Shown here one piece after another: positions 51,536 through 60,291 of a stretch of 64,000 nucleotides of DNA. The position numbers and the translations under genes are program-made. The notes beneath the pieces are model-generated. The model saw only the letters and a program-made list of their open reading frames with translations, searched no databases and had not been told where the DNA came from. How positions within the stretch are numbered: position 1 is the stretch's first letter; every line of letters begins with the position of its first letter. Source of the DNA: BA4 sp044376575 (GTDB taxonomy: Bacteria; Bacteroidota; Bacteroidia; CAIKAF01); assembly GCA_044376575.1 (NCBI GenBank), contig JBILKR010000013.1:1-64000 (forward strand), written 5' to 3'.

Positions 51536-54500
51536 ATGAAAAAGTTATTACAAAGTTTTATCCTTACAGGGCTTTTTATATTATTCAATCAAACATCATT
51601 TGCTCAATGTTCTGGCGGGGTGTTATACTTAAATATAACTCCAACACAAAACTGGCAGACCAATACCCTAGGTTATGGTGGAGAGTATTACACATTTACT
51701 GCAACTGCGGGAACTACATACGAGTTTTCGTATTGTTCAGCTGATGGTGGAACTTCCACTTATGACACAGAAATTACCATCATTAATAATACCACATTAT
51801 TGCCTGTTTCTTATAATGATGATTTTTGTGGATTGCAATCTCGTGTTACATATACTGCAACGACTTCAGGAGTTTTCAGAGTGCTTACTAACGAGTATCC
51901 TTGTTTAAGTAATACTACTACATCTACTCTTGCTTACCGGGCATCAGCACCAATTACTAATGGTGTTGACGGTGAAATGTTTAACGTTAACTATCCGTCT
52001 CCTTATACTCGAATTCCAACATCGCAGATACAAACATGGAATTTTAATGGTGGGATTATTCGAAATGCAGGAAATGTAAATATCAATTCATATATGAAAG
52101 TGAATGTTGAGAATGCCTTTACCAATGCATTAATTCAAACAACCAATTCAAGTACAGTTTCTGTTCCTGTCGGAACCAATTCAACGGCAGTATCTGCCGG
52201 TTCTTATACACCTCCTGCTTCTGTAGCTGAATATCGAATGGAATACATTGCAGTTACCACTGGTGATGTAAATATTTCCAACGATTCTTTGGTGTGGAAT
52301 GTATTTGTTACGGATTCTGTTTATGCCCGTGATTTTGGCGTCAATACCCAAACATTAAGTATTGGACAGGCCGGGCAGCTAGGTACCATGTATCAAATTT
52401 TTAGTCCGGTACAATTAAAATCTGTCAGTATTTATCTTGCAAATGCAGCCAATACATTTAATGATTTGATTACGGTTCGTCTGAGAAATTTCAGTGGACT
52501 ACCCGGAACAGAAATCGCCAATACTTCATTTACAGCTCAGGCTGGATTTACTGGTTGGGTAACTGTAAATTTTTCATCTCCTGTTAATCTTAATGCGGGT
52601 AGTTATTTTATTGGTATTGATGATATCATTGGAGATGTAGGTTTCGGACATTCAAGTGCGATATATCAACCGAATATAAGTTATTTTAATCTTGGAGCTT
52701 CATGGCAAACTGTGGAGAGTGCCGGATTTAGTGTTGTTCCGATGTTCCGATTGAATGTAAAACCACCTTGTCCTCTAATTACATCCAACTTTACAACCAC
52801 GCCATCCAATTGCGGAGCAACTACAGGTAGTGCACAGGTTTCAGTAAGCGGTGGTAATGCACCTTACACATATAGCTGGAGTACCGGGGGAAGTACTTCA
52901 TCTGTTTCAAACTTAACCGCAGGTTCATATACTGTTACTGTATCACATTCGGGTGGTTGCACTTCTAGTTTTACTGTAAACGTACCGGGTTCTCCTGCCA
53001 TAACAATTCCAAATCCACTGGTTATTCAGCCTTTATGTAATGGCGGAACAGGTAATATTTCTGTAAGTCCTTCAGGAGGAACTGCTCCGTTCGCATATCA
53101 GTGGAGTAATGGGGGAACAGCTCAGACAGTAACAGCAGGTGCAGGCGTTTATACTGTTACAGTAACTGATATCAATAACTGTACAGCATCTTATTCCAAT
53201 ATAAGTATCGTATCACCTTCAGCGGTTTCTGTTTCAATCTCATCATCAACACAACCTTCGTGTGGAAACACTGACGGTTCTGCAACGGCTAGTGCAACAG
53301 GGGGTACAGGAACATTAAATTATCTTTGGAGTAACGGTCAAAATACAGCAACCATGAGCAACGTGGGTGCAGGTACTTATATCGTTACAGTAACTGATGC
53401 AAATGGCTGTACATCTACATCAAGTGTTACACTTGCTCCACCCAATGCACCGGTGATAGGTTCTCCACAAATACAGTCACCTTTATGTAATGGTGGAGTA
53501 GGATCTATTCAAATCACTGCCACTGGTGGAACTGGTACATTAACTTATCAATGGAGCAACGGAACGCTTGGACAAACCGTAACCGGACAGGCTGGAACTT
53601 ATACCGTTGTTGTTACAGATCAGAACAACTGTAGTGTAAGCAGCGCACCAATCACAATGAATCAGCCAACTGCAATTAATGCAAATGTAAATGCAGTGGG
53701 TGTGGGTTGTCAGGGTGGAGGAACGGCAGTTGTAGCTGTATCCGGTGGAACACCCGGTTATACCTATCTGTGGAGTACCGGCAGTACGCAATTCAGTGTC
53801 TCTAACTTAACAGCAGGAAACTATTCGGTAACCATAACGGATGCTAATGGTTGTTCTACCACTCAGTCGTTTACCATTACATCAGTATCACCCGGAACAA
53901 TCAATACCACACAGCTAACAAATGCATTGTGTAATGGTCAGGATGGATCAGCAACCGTTGATGTAACCGGAGGTGCAGCACCGTTTACTTATCTTTGGAG
54001 CAATGGTAATACAAATGCTTCGTTATCGGCACCAGCAGGTAATTATACAGTAACAGTAACTGATGCGAACAATTGTGTTACTTCTACAGTAATTACTATT
54101 ACCGAACCAACTGCAATCACTTCTACATTTAATAGTGTTGCCGCATCTTGTGGTAACAGCGACGGATCATTGACAGTAGTACCTTCAGGAGGAACGGCAC
54201 CGTACACATACCTCTGGTCAACCGGAGCAACTAACGCACAACTTACTGCATTGCCTTTCGGTTCATATATCGTTACGGTGACTGATGCCAACAATTGTAT
54301 ATCTTCTTTTACAGGAAATGTGCAGAATGCAAATGCACCAACAGTAACATCTTCTGTTCAGGATATTTTATGTAATGGAGAAATGGGTTCGATTGCGTTA
54401 ACAATTACTGGTGGTACTTCACCTTATAATATTTTATGGAATAATGGCAATACATCTTCAACCATCTCTGTAATGGCAGGCACATATAATGTTACGATTA

Positions 54501-55030
54501 CTGATGCATCCGGATGTCAGTCTGCTGCAGGTCCTTTTGTAATTACAGAACCATCGGCACTGGCAGTGACTGTATCATCTACGAATGAAAGCACAACGGG
54601 AGCCAACGACGGAACTGCAACAGCAACTGTTTCCGGAGGAACACCTTCATATACATATTTGTGGAATAATGGAGCTACTACTTCTTCCATTTCAAATCTT
54701 GCAGCCGGCGTATATACCGTAACCGTTACTGATGAATATGGTTGCACATCATCACAAACTGTGGTTGTAGGTTCTTCTGCCGGATGGAATGAACCAGTTG
54801 CAATGCAAATCAGTATATACCCCAATCCTGCAACAGATCAGTTATTCATAGTATTGGATGAACAATGGATGGGTACATCCTTTACCATCGTTGATCAAAC
54901 AGGAAGAATCATTCACAATGGTAAATTCATACAATCATTGCAGGAAATCAATATTTCAGCGTATGCAAAAGGGATGTACTTTATTCACACAAGTGAATCA
55001 CAAACTATACTCAAATTTGTGAAGCATTAA
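51536..55030 (+). CDS. T9SS-exported adhesin with nine SprB-type repeats
   Basis: A 1164-residue secreted protein starting at the ATG at 51536 (signal peptide cleaved near SFAQ, residue 24). N-terminal beta domains cover about 25-415. Nine tandem repeats of about 74 residues follow (52811-54780), each with a SGGTAPYTYLWSNG core and YTVTVTDANGC end; this is the SprB repeat of gliding-motility adhesins. A type A T9SS domain ends the protein (ISIYPNPATDQLFI to TILKFVKH). SprB is moved along the cell surface in gliding species, but shorter relatives like this also serve as attachment proteins. No gld or spr genes are in the window. Confidence 0.88.
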   Translation: MKKLLQSFILTGLFILFNQTSFAQCSGGVLYLNITPTQNWQTNTLGYGGEYYTFTATAGTTYEFSYCSADGGTSTYDTEITIINNTTLLPVSYNDDFCGLQSRVTYTATTSGVFRVLTNEYPCLSNTTTSTLAYRASAPITNGVDGEMFNVNYPSPYTRIPTSQIQTWNFNGGIIRNAGNVNINSYMKVNVENAFTNALIQTTNSSTVSVPVGTNSTAVSAGSYTPPASVAEYRMEYIAVTTGDVNISNDSLVWNVFVTDSVYARDFGVNTQTLSIGQAGQLGTMYQIFSPVQLKSVSIYLANAANTFNDLITVRLRNFSGLPGTEIANTSFTAQAGFTGWVTVNFSSPVNLNAGSYFIGIDDIIGDVGFGHSSAIYQPNISYFNLGASWQTVESAGFSVVPMFRLNVKPPCPLITSNFTTTPSNCGATTGSAQVSVSGGNAPYTYSWSTGGSTSSVSNLTAGSYTVTVSHSGGCTSSFTVNVPGSPAITIPNPLVIQPLCNGGTGNISVSPSGGTAPFAYQWSNGGTAQTVTAGAGVYTVTVTDINNCTASYSNISIVSPSAVSVSISSSTQPSCGNTDGSATASATGGTGTLNYLWSNGQNTATMSNVGAGTYIVTVTDANGCTSTSSVTLAPPNAPVIGSPQIQSPLCNGGVGSIQITATGGTGTLTYQWSNGTLGQTVTGQAGTYTVVVTDQNNCSVSSAPITMNQPTAINANVNAVGVGCQGGGTAVVAVSGGTPGYTYLWSTGSTQFSVSNLTAGNYSVTITDANGCSTTQSFTITSVSPGTINTTQLTNALCNGQDGSATVDVTGGAAPFTYLWSNGNTNASLSAPAGNYTVTVTDANNCVTSTVITITEPTAITSTFNSVAASCGNSDGSLTVVPSGGTAPYTYLWSTGATNAQLTALPFGSYIVTVTDANNCISSFTGNVQNANAPTVTSSVQDILCNGEMGSIALTITGGTSPYNILWNNGNTSSTISVMAGTYNVTITDASGCQSAAGPFVITEPSALAVTVSSTNESTTGANDGTATATVSGGTPSYTYLWNNGATTSSISNLAAGVYTVTVTDEYGCTSSQTVVVGSSAGWNEPVAMQISIYPNPATDQLFIVLDEQWMGTSFTIVDQTGRIIHNGKFIQSLQEINISAYAKGMYFIHTSESQTILKFVKH
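52811..54780 (+). repeat. Nine in-frame tandem repeats of about 220 bp coding for SprB units
   Basis: Repeat starts are near 52811, 53032, 53259, 53483, 53706, 53926, 54147, 54366 and 54590. They diverge at the DNA level, but the protein core is clear. Units 2, 4, 6 and 8 open with LCNG and units 1, 3 and 7 with CG, so there is an alternating two-unit pattern. Confidence 0.85.
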
Positions 55031-55052
55031 AGAAATACGATTGAAAATTAAT

Positions 55053-55085
55053 AGGGGATTTTTAAATAAAATCCCCTTTTTTATT
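55053..55085. terminator. Bidirectional terminator between the SprB adhesin and nuclease genes
   Basis: A perfect 10-bp stem, AGGGGATTTT with AAAATCCCCT, loop TAAAT at 55063-55067, and a T run on the right. It begins 22 bp after the adhesin stop and lies next to the convergent nuclease stop. Confidence 0.85.
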
Positions 55086-56352
55086 AATGAGGATTTTCGT
55101 CCAGTAAACGAATGTGTTCTTCGCGTTCAATACTCATTCCTGCAACATTGTCTCTGACCTGAATTTTTCCTGTAACGCATATTTCCTGATCTATCAGATA
55201 TACTTCCGGTTCATAATTGAACTGATGCAAATTGCTTTGCCATATATTTACAGAAAACACTTGATTGGGGAATTTTTTATCAAGGTTTAAAAATACATGT
55301 CCGTTTTTTGAGCGTGTAGCACTTACAACAGTTCCGCAAACCGTAACCTTGGGAAGATCAGACTGAATCAATTGAGGAAGAGAAGAGGTGTTGAATGCAT
55401 TTTTAGGAAGTTTTTTCTCATCCAAAGGTAAGGTTTCGCCTTCCTGCCTTTTGTTTTGCCAGGCTGAAATCTGAAAGTTTTTTTCCATTGTATTTTCTAT
55501 CGAATCATCCACCGATGAAAAGAAATTTAACGATGTAATTTTTTCTATACTGTCAACTGAAACAGCATACCATTCTGCCGGGTGTTCAGATTTTTGATTG
55601 GGCATTATAAATCCGATGGCTTGTTTGAGTGTTGGGTTATAGGCTACTTTCCAATACTGATAGGGAATACTCAATCCGTTGATACTCTTTTTTACTTTAG
55701 GCAAGGTGTCAATGAGAATAGGTCCGGTAACTACATACAACAGGGTGTTTTTTTCAATTACCACATCTCTTAATAATCCTTCTAGTTCAGCCCATCTTCC
55801 ACGATTGAGTTCTGGTCGTTGTGGAGACATGTTTGAATAATAATAAGAAGCGGCTAATGCTGTTTTGCTCCATTTAAAATCTGCTGACGGTGCGAGGTGT
55901 CCGCGATCAAATCCAAATCCGGAATACTTATATCCCGAACTGTCCGGCTTTAATGTTTTAGTAAAGTAATCGCCGTCCTGTGCACTTTGTGTTTTGATTT
56001 TTGGATCTTCCATGAATTTATTGGTGCGTGACTCTTTTCCGTCTTTAATTTCGGGAAAGATAACATGTGATACCCATTGTGCCTGTTCATGTTCTTCGTT
56101 GTACACCAGACAAAATCCAGGATGAGAAATAATTTCACCTTTTCCCGGATATCCGATGTCCCGAATCAGTTCATCGGCATAACGAAGCATTAAATGCTCG
56201 ATGGTATCGGTGATGGATTCGGACTGTTTAAGCAGTGTTTCCTTTTTTTGTTTAAAGTCTTGTATAGATTTTAAAACTAAGGATTGACTAAATGCAGTAA
56301 TTCCAAAGAAAATAAACAGGATAGAAATAAGACGATTTACTATTCTAAACAT
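55084..56352 (-). CDS. Exported DNA/RNA non-specific endonuclease with a C-terminal OB-fold
   Basis: A 422-residue protein starting at the ATG at 56352 (signal cleaved near TAFSQ); a TTG six codons upstream is less likely. The NucA/endonuclease-G domain is in the middle, with the active-site motif GFDRGHLAPSADF and the metal-ligand asparagine region MSPQRPELNRGRWAELE. The C-terminal 100 residues (LPKVTVCGTVVSATRSKNGHVFLNLDKKF ... EICVTGKIQVRDNVAGMSI) look like an OB-fold. The enzyme should cut both DNA and RNA outside the cytoplasm. A long N-terminal helix-rich region of about 65 residues is of unknown use. Confidence 0.85.
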   Translation of the reverse strand: MFRIVNRLISILFIFFGITAFSQSLVLKSIQDFKQKKETLLKQSESITDTIEHLMLRYADELIRDIGYPGKGEIISHPGFCLVYNEEHEQAQWVSHVIFPEIKDGKESRTNKFMEDPKIKTQSAQDGDYFTKTLKPDSSGYKYSGFGFDRGHLAPSADFKWSKTALAASYYYSNMSPQRPELNRGRWAELEGLLRDVVIEKNTLLYVVTGPILIDTLPKVKKSINGLSIPYQYWKVAYNPTLKQAIGFIMPNQKSEHPAEWYAVSVDSIEKITSLNFFSSVDDSIENTMEKNFQISAWQNKRQEGETLPLDEKKLPKNAFNTSSLPQLIQSDLPKVTVCGTVVSATRSKNGHVFLNLDKKFPNQVFSVNIWQSNLHQFNYEPEVYLIDQEICVTGKIQVRDNVAGMSIEREEHIRLLDENPH

Positions 56353-56425
56353 CAAAAATATATTATACAATAAATGTATAACTAAATAGTAAAATCTAGA
56401 GTTATTGTGAATGAAGAATAGAAAT

Positions 56426-56457
56426 AAAAAAGGCAGAAACTAGTTTCTGCCTTTTTT
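56426..56457 (-). terminator. Terminator of the repeat-containing T9SS gene
   Basis: A perfect 9-bp stem, GGCAGAAAC with GTTTCTGCC, flanked by A and T runs that extend the stem, with a very small central loop. It lies 20 bp after the stop of the leftward T9SS gene at 56477. Confidence 0.85.
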
Positions 56458-56476
56458 AGAATTTAATTTTCGAAAA

Positions 56477-58117
56477 TTATTTCATGATCTTTTTAGTTAC
56501 CATCTGTTGAGAATGATGAGATGTAATGGTAATAAAATAGATACCTTCAGCATATTCTTCAAAACTCACAGGTATGATTTGACCGGGCTCTACATTTTTT
56601 TCAATTGTAGAAGTAAGCACCTGACCGGTAACGGATATCACTTCTACCGTTAAATCACTGGTCATCGTACCTGTATAATTTAAAAATAATTCATTGTTTA
56701 CAGGATTTGGATAGATGCTCCAGTCGGATGTTTCATCCCACGTAGTAATCGCTGCCGGTCCACCCACACGAAGCGATGCAGAGGGAACAAATACAGAATC
56801 GCAATAGGTATCATAGCAAGCAGGAGTATTAGGTGTGCCAATGGTTAAGCAGATTTCATACCAGCCTGGTCCTCCGTAAGTATGCGTTGGAGTGAAGCCC
56901 ATGCCATTATTTCCGTCCCCAAAATCCCACATGTACTGAATCGGTGAACCTGTACTCAGGTTGTTGATATATGTTTCATTTGTGGTTGGATCCACATACC
57001 ATGTGAAGTAAGCATTACAAGAGGCATTCGCGGGATTACAATTTGGCGTGATCGTAATTGTGGTGCACTGTGGTGCGCAATTGGGGAACTGCACACAAAC
57101 CTGATAGGTACCGGGTGTACTCCAGGTAAAGAATGGTGAAAACTGATTGCTGGTAATGGTTGTACTGGCTGTCTGGAAAGTCCAGATGGCACTGGCTGCC
57201 TGATGCCAAAACTGATACTGACATGGATTATTGGGAACAGGATTAAATCCCCATGCATAATTACATGTATTGGCAGAAGCACAAATGGAATCAACAACGA
57301 GTGTATCGATGAATACACAAGTGTCCACATATAAAGTAACAATATAAGGTCCGGCTTGATTGAAAGTAAATTGCGGATTGTCTAAAGTTGAAGATTGATA
57401 GGATGCATTGCTGCCTGCAATTTGCCAGAAGGCAGTTCCGGGTGTTCCTTGATGCCATCCATTGTAAACACAAGGGTTGGTATTGCTTTGATTCAATCCC
57501 CATGAAATGTTACAGTTATTGATGGTATTCGGATTACAATTGTTGGTGATGGTTACTGTTGTACACTGTGGTGCGCAGTTAGGAAATTGAATACACACCT
57601 GATAAGTTCCGGGACCGTTGAATGTATGTGTTGGATTTGTTAATGTGCTAGTGGTTGTTGAGATATTACTATCGTAAAAAGTCCAGGTTGCTGATGTTCC
57701 CTGATGCCAGAACACCATACTGCATGGATCTGCAGGAATAGTATTAAAACCCCAGGCAATGTTACAATTGTTGGTGTTGTTGCAACTTAATTGCATGTTA
57801 TTATTAAAGGTGTAGCTGCCTGACATTCCCGGATTGATCCAGAATGAAACAGTGTCTGCACAATTGCCGTATGTAGCAATCAGTGTAATTTGGCATTGTT
57901 GCGGATTGGGAAACGTGGGTTCCTGAAAATTATAAAACCCACTGGAGTCCGTGGTAAAGCTAAAGGTTTGATTGTTACAATTATTAATTACTGTAATGGT
58001 AGCCACTACAGGATTTCCATTGGCATCTGTAACCGTTCCAATGTAAATCGGAGAAATGGTAGCAAATGAAATGAATGGAGATAATAAAAGACTGAATAAT
58101 AGTAAATAGTTTTTCAT
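56477..58117 (-). CDS. T9SS-exported protein with three internal repeats and a PKD domain
   Basis: A 546-residue secreted protein: signal peptide (1-19); CarboxypepD_reg-like domain at 24-108 (YIGTVTDANGNPVVATITV); three Cys- and Asn-rich repeats at about 117-196, 201-278 and 284-362, each with CN-x-WG-x-N, a WHQ core, and in repeats 1 and 3 a near-identical TYQVC-QFPNCAPQCTT end; a PKD domain at 368-445 (YMWDFGDGNNGMGFTPTHTYGG); and a T9SS domain from SIYPNPVNNELFLN. It has its own terminator and no enzyme motif. A surface adhesin or matrix role is likely but not shown. Confidence 0.82.
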   Translation of the reverse strand: MKNYLLLFSLLLSPFISFATISPIYIGTVTDANGNPVVATITVINNCNNQTFSFTTDSSGFYNFQEPTFPNPQQCQITLIATYGNCADTVSFWINPGMSGSYTFNNNMQLSCNNTNNCNIAWGFNTIPADPCSMVFWHQGTSATWTFYDSNISTTTSTLTNPTHTFNGPGTYQVCIQFPNCAPQCTTVTITNNCNPNTINNCNISWGLNQSNTNPCVYNGWHQGTPGTAFWQIAGSNASYQSSTLDNPQFTFNQAGPYIVTLYVDTCVFIDTLVVDSICASANTCNYAWGFNPVPNNPCQYQFWHQAASAIWTFQTASTTITSNQFSPFFTWSTPGTYQVCVQFPNCAPQCTTITITPNCNPANASCNAYFTWYVDPTTNETYINNLSTGSPIQYMWDFGDGNNGMGFTPTHTYGGPGWYEICLTIGTPNTPACYDTYCDSVFVPSASLRVGGPAAITTWDETSDWSIYPNPVNNELFLNYTGTMTSDLTVEVISVTGQVLTSTIEKNVEPGQIIPVSFEEYAEGIYFITITSHHSQQMVTKKIMK

Positions 58118-58172
58118 AAATGAGGTTTTATCTATAAATGCAAGGTAGTTAATTTGGGTTGCTTTTGATGAA

Positions 58173-58790
58173 TTATTTCAAAACCTTTTTTACTATAAAG
58201 TAAATAATCAGCATACCTGCAAATGATACCAGTATCAAAATAATTTTTTCTCTATTGGTTGCATGTTCTAATGGTCGTGTAGCATCTATTACTTTTTTGT
58301 TGCCTGCATCTTTTATTATTTCAGAAGTTGAAAAATCTTTTTTAGGGAAGTTTTTTTCAAGAAATAAAATTTCTTCATCCCAGGTCATCTGCGTATAAAT
58401 GGTATATTCATCATTTTCTGATGATAAGGGCTTAAGCCGGTTTCTGTCACAGTAGTTGATGGTATATCGTTGTTCATTATTTTTTTTCAGGTAAAACAAC
58501 CATTGCTGTCCAACAATAAAAGGCATGGCACAACTCGTTCTGCAATCAAACGTAACCATAAATTCCTGAGTCAATAATCCTTTGTACAAGGTAGTTCCTT
58601 TAAACACTGCACTGCATTTTAATGAATCCTGCTGAATCGAATGTATTGTGGCAATAACAATGATGTCTGATTTCTCCGTTTCCTGCTTAGTTAATACGGG
58701 TAATAGCTTTTCACAATCACAGGCGAAAACCTGTATTGTCTGCAAGCAAAGCATACATAACAATAAAAACAGCGAAATTTTATTTTTCAT
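58173..58790 (-). CDS. TIMP/netrin-like (NTR) exported protein with a C-terminal membrane anchor
   Basis: A 205-residue protein; the ATG at 58790 begins a good signal peptide, so an upstream in-frame start is rejected. The predicted cleavage after VFA leaves Cys-Asp-Cys at the mature N-terminus (C24, C26), the arrangement by which TIMP-type inhibitors block metalloproteases. Further NTR-like features are AVFKGTTLYKG, FDCRTSCAMPFIVGQQWLFYL and INYCDRNRLKPL. A membrane helix near the end (IILILVSFAGMLIIYFIV) would anchor it. The VFAC boundary could instead be a lipobox, making it a lipoprotein. It overlaps hutH by 11 bp. Confidence 0.7.
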   Translation of the reverse strand: MKNKISLFLLLCMLCLQTIQVFACDCEKLLPVLTKQETEKSDIIVIATIHSIQQDSLKCSAVFKGTTLYKGLLTQEFMVTFDCRTSCAMPFIVGQQWLFYLKKNNEQRYTINYCDRNRLKPLSSENDEYTIYTQMTWDEEILFLEKNFPKKDFSTSEIIKDAGNKKVIDATRPLEHATNREKIILILVSFAGMLIIYFIVKKVLK

Positions 58791-60291
58791 TAGAAATATA
58801 TGATTCGAATGAATGTTTTTGAATAAAATGTATAGCTGCATCCATGCATGGTTTCATGTACACATCATCATTAATCATTGGAATAGATTTTCTTACATCC
58901 TGATGTAGCTTTTCAATGATTGAAGAAGATTTTGCTGGTCTTCTGAATTCTATGGCTTGTGCACCCGTCAGCAATTCCAATCCAAGTAATTGTTCAATAT
59001 TTTGGATTACACGATATGCTTTTGTAGCAGCATTGGCTCCCATGCTTACATGGTCTTCCTGTCCTTTAGATGAATCAATTGTATCAACAGATGAAGGCAT
59101 GCACAATGTTTTATTTTGACTTACCACAGATGCTGCGGCATATTGCACAATCATAAATCCTGAATTTAATCCTGAATTTGGGGCTAAAAATGCAGGTAAG
59201 CCTCGGTGTCCATTAATCAACTGATAAATTCTCCGTTCAGCAATACTACCAACTTCATGCATGGCGATGCTCAAGAAATCCATGGCTAATGCCAATGGTT
59301 GACCGTGAAAATTTCCACCCGAAATAATCAGATCTTCTTCAGGGAATATCGTAGGGTTGTCGGTTACACTGTTGATTTCTGTTATAACAGTTTTCTTAAC
59401 GAATTCAATGGTATCGTAACTGGCACCTAAAACCTGCGGTATACATCGGAAAGAATAAGGATCTTGAACATGCGCTTTATGTTGCTCAATAATATCACTT
59501 CCATTGAGCAGGTCCCGCATCATATCTGCTGCTTTTATTTGTCCTGTGTGCGGACGGATGTTGTGAAGCGAAGGATGGAAAGGTTCTTTTCTCCCGTCAA
59601 ATGCTTCCAGCGACATGGCTGAAATCAGTATGCTCCAGTTCCATAAATTTTCAGATTGAATTGTCAGGTAGCTGGCATAAGCACTCATGAATTGGGTTCC
59701 GTTTAATAATGCTAATCCTTCTTTGGATTGCAATTCAATGGGTTCCCATCCCATGATTTTTTTTAATTCTGAACCCGGTAATTCCTTTCCATTGTATTCA
59801 ATTTCTCCTTCACCGATTAAAGGCAAGCATAAATGGGCGAGGGGTGCTAAATCACCTGATGCTCCCAAACTGCCTTGCTCATATACAATAGGTGTGATGC
59901 CTGCATTGAGCATGTCTTTTAATCGCAATACTGTATTTACCTGAACACCCGATTTTCCATAACACAGGGCTTTGATTTTTAAAAACATCATCAATCTTAC
60001 AATCTCACGGGGAACTTTTTTTCCAAGTCCGCAGGCATGAGAACGTATAAGGTTCACCTGTAATTGCTGAAGATCATTTTTTTCTATTCGTGTATTATAT
60101 AGCGCACCAAAACCTGTATTTATCCCATAAATAACTTCTGATTCGTTTTGCATTTTTTTATCCAGAAAATCTCTCCCTTCTTGAATTTTACCAATGCATT
60201 CCTCGCTGATGGTAATGGTAACATCTTCTTTTAAAAATTTTCGGATATCAAGCAAGGTGATGGGTTGCAAATCAATATTTATGGTTTTCAT
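58780..60291 (-). CDS. hutH: Histidine ammonia-lyase (aromatic amino-acid lyase family)
   Basis: A 503-residue lyase. The MIO cofactor forms from A144-S145-G146 in GSLGASGDLAPLAH. Other active-site elements are Y55 (VIYGINTGFGAL) and the selectivity pair S84-H85 (LIRSHACGLG), which points to histidine over tyrosine or phenylalanine. It converts histidine to urocanate and ammonia, the first step of histidine breakdown. No hutU, hutI or hutG gene lies nearby. Its start overlaps the hisS stop (ATGA), and its 3' end overlaps the TIMP-like gene. Confidence 0.9.
   Translation of the reverse strand: MKTINIDLQPITLLDIRKFLKEDVTITISEECIGKIQEGRDFLDKKMQNESEVIYGINTGFGALYNTRIEKNDLQQLQVNLIRSHACGLGKKVPREIVRLMMFLKIKALCYGKSGVQVNTVLRLKDMLNAGITPIVYEQGSLGASGDLAPLAHLCLPLIGEGEIEYNGKELPGSELKKIMGWEPIELQSKEGLALLNGTQFMSAYASYLTIQSENLWNWSILISAMSLEAFDGRKEPFHPSLHNIRPHTGQIKAADMMRDLLNGSDIIEQHKAHVQDPYSFRCIPQVLGASYDTIEFVKKTVITEINSVTDNPTIFPEEDLIISGGNFHGQPLALAMDFLSIAMHEVGSIAERRIYQLINGHRGLPAFLAPNSGLNSGFMIVQYAAASVVSQNKTLCMPSSVDTIDSSKGQEDHVSMGANAATKAYRVIQNIEQLLGLELLTGAQAIEFRRPAKSSSIIEKLHQDVRKSIPMINDDVYMKPCMDAAIHFIQKHSFESYISNEK

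Noticed and set aside
52811..54780. Regularly spaced repeats of about 220 bp looked at first like an array
   Set aside because: They are in-frame, divergent protein repeats (SprB units), not short identical direct repeats with unique spacers, so this is not CRISPR.
58788..58841. Longer N-terminus for the TIMP-like protein beginning at 58841
   Set aside because: It would add 17 residues before a perfect signal peptide and deepen the overlap with hutH; the ATG at 58790 is better.
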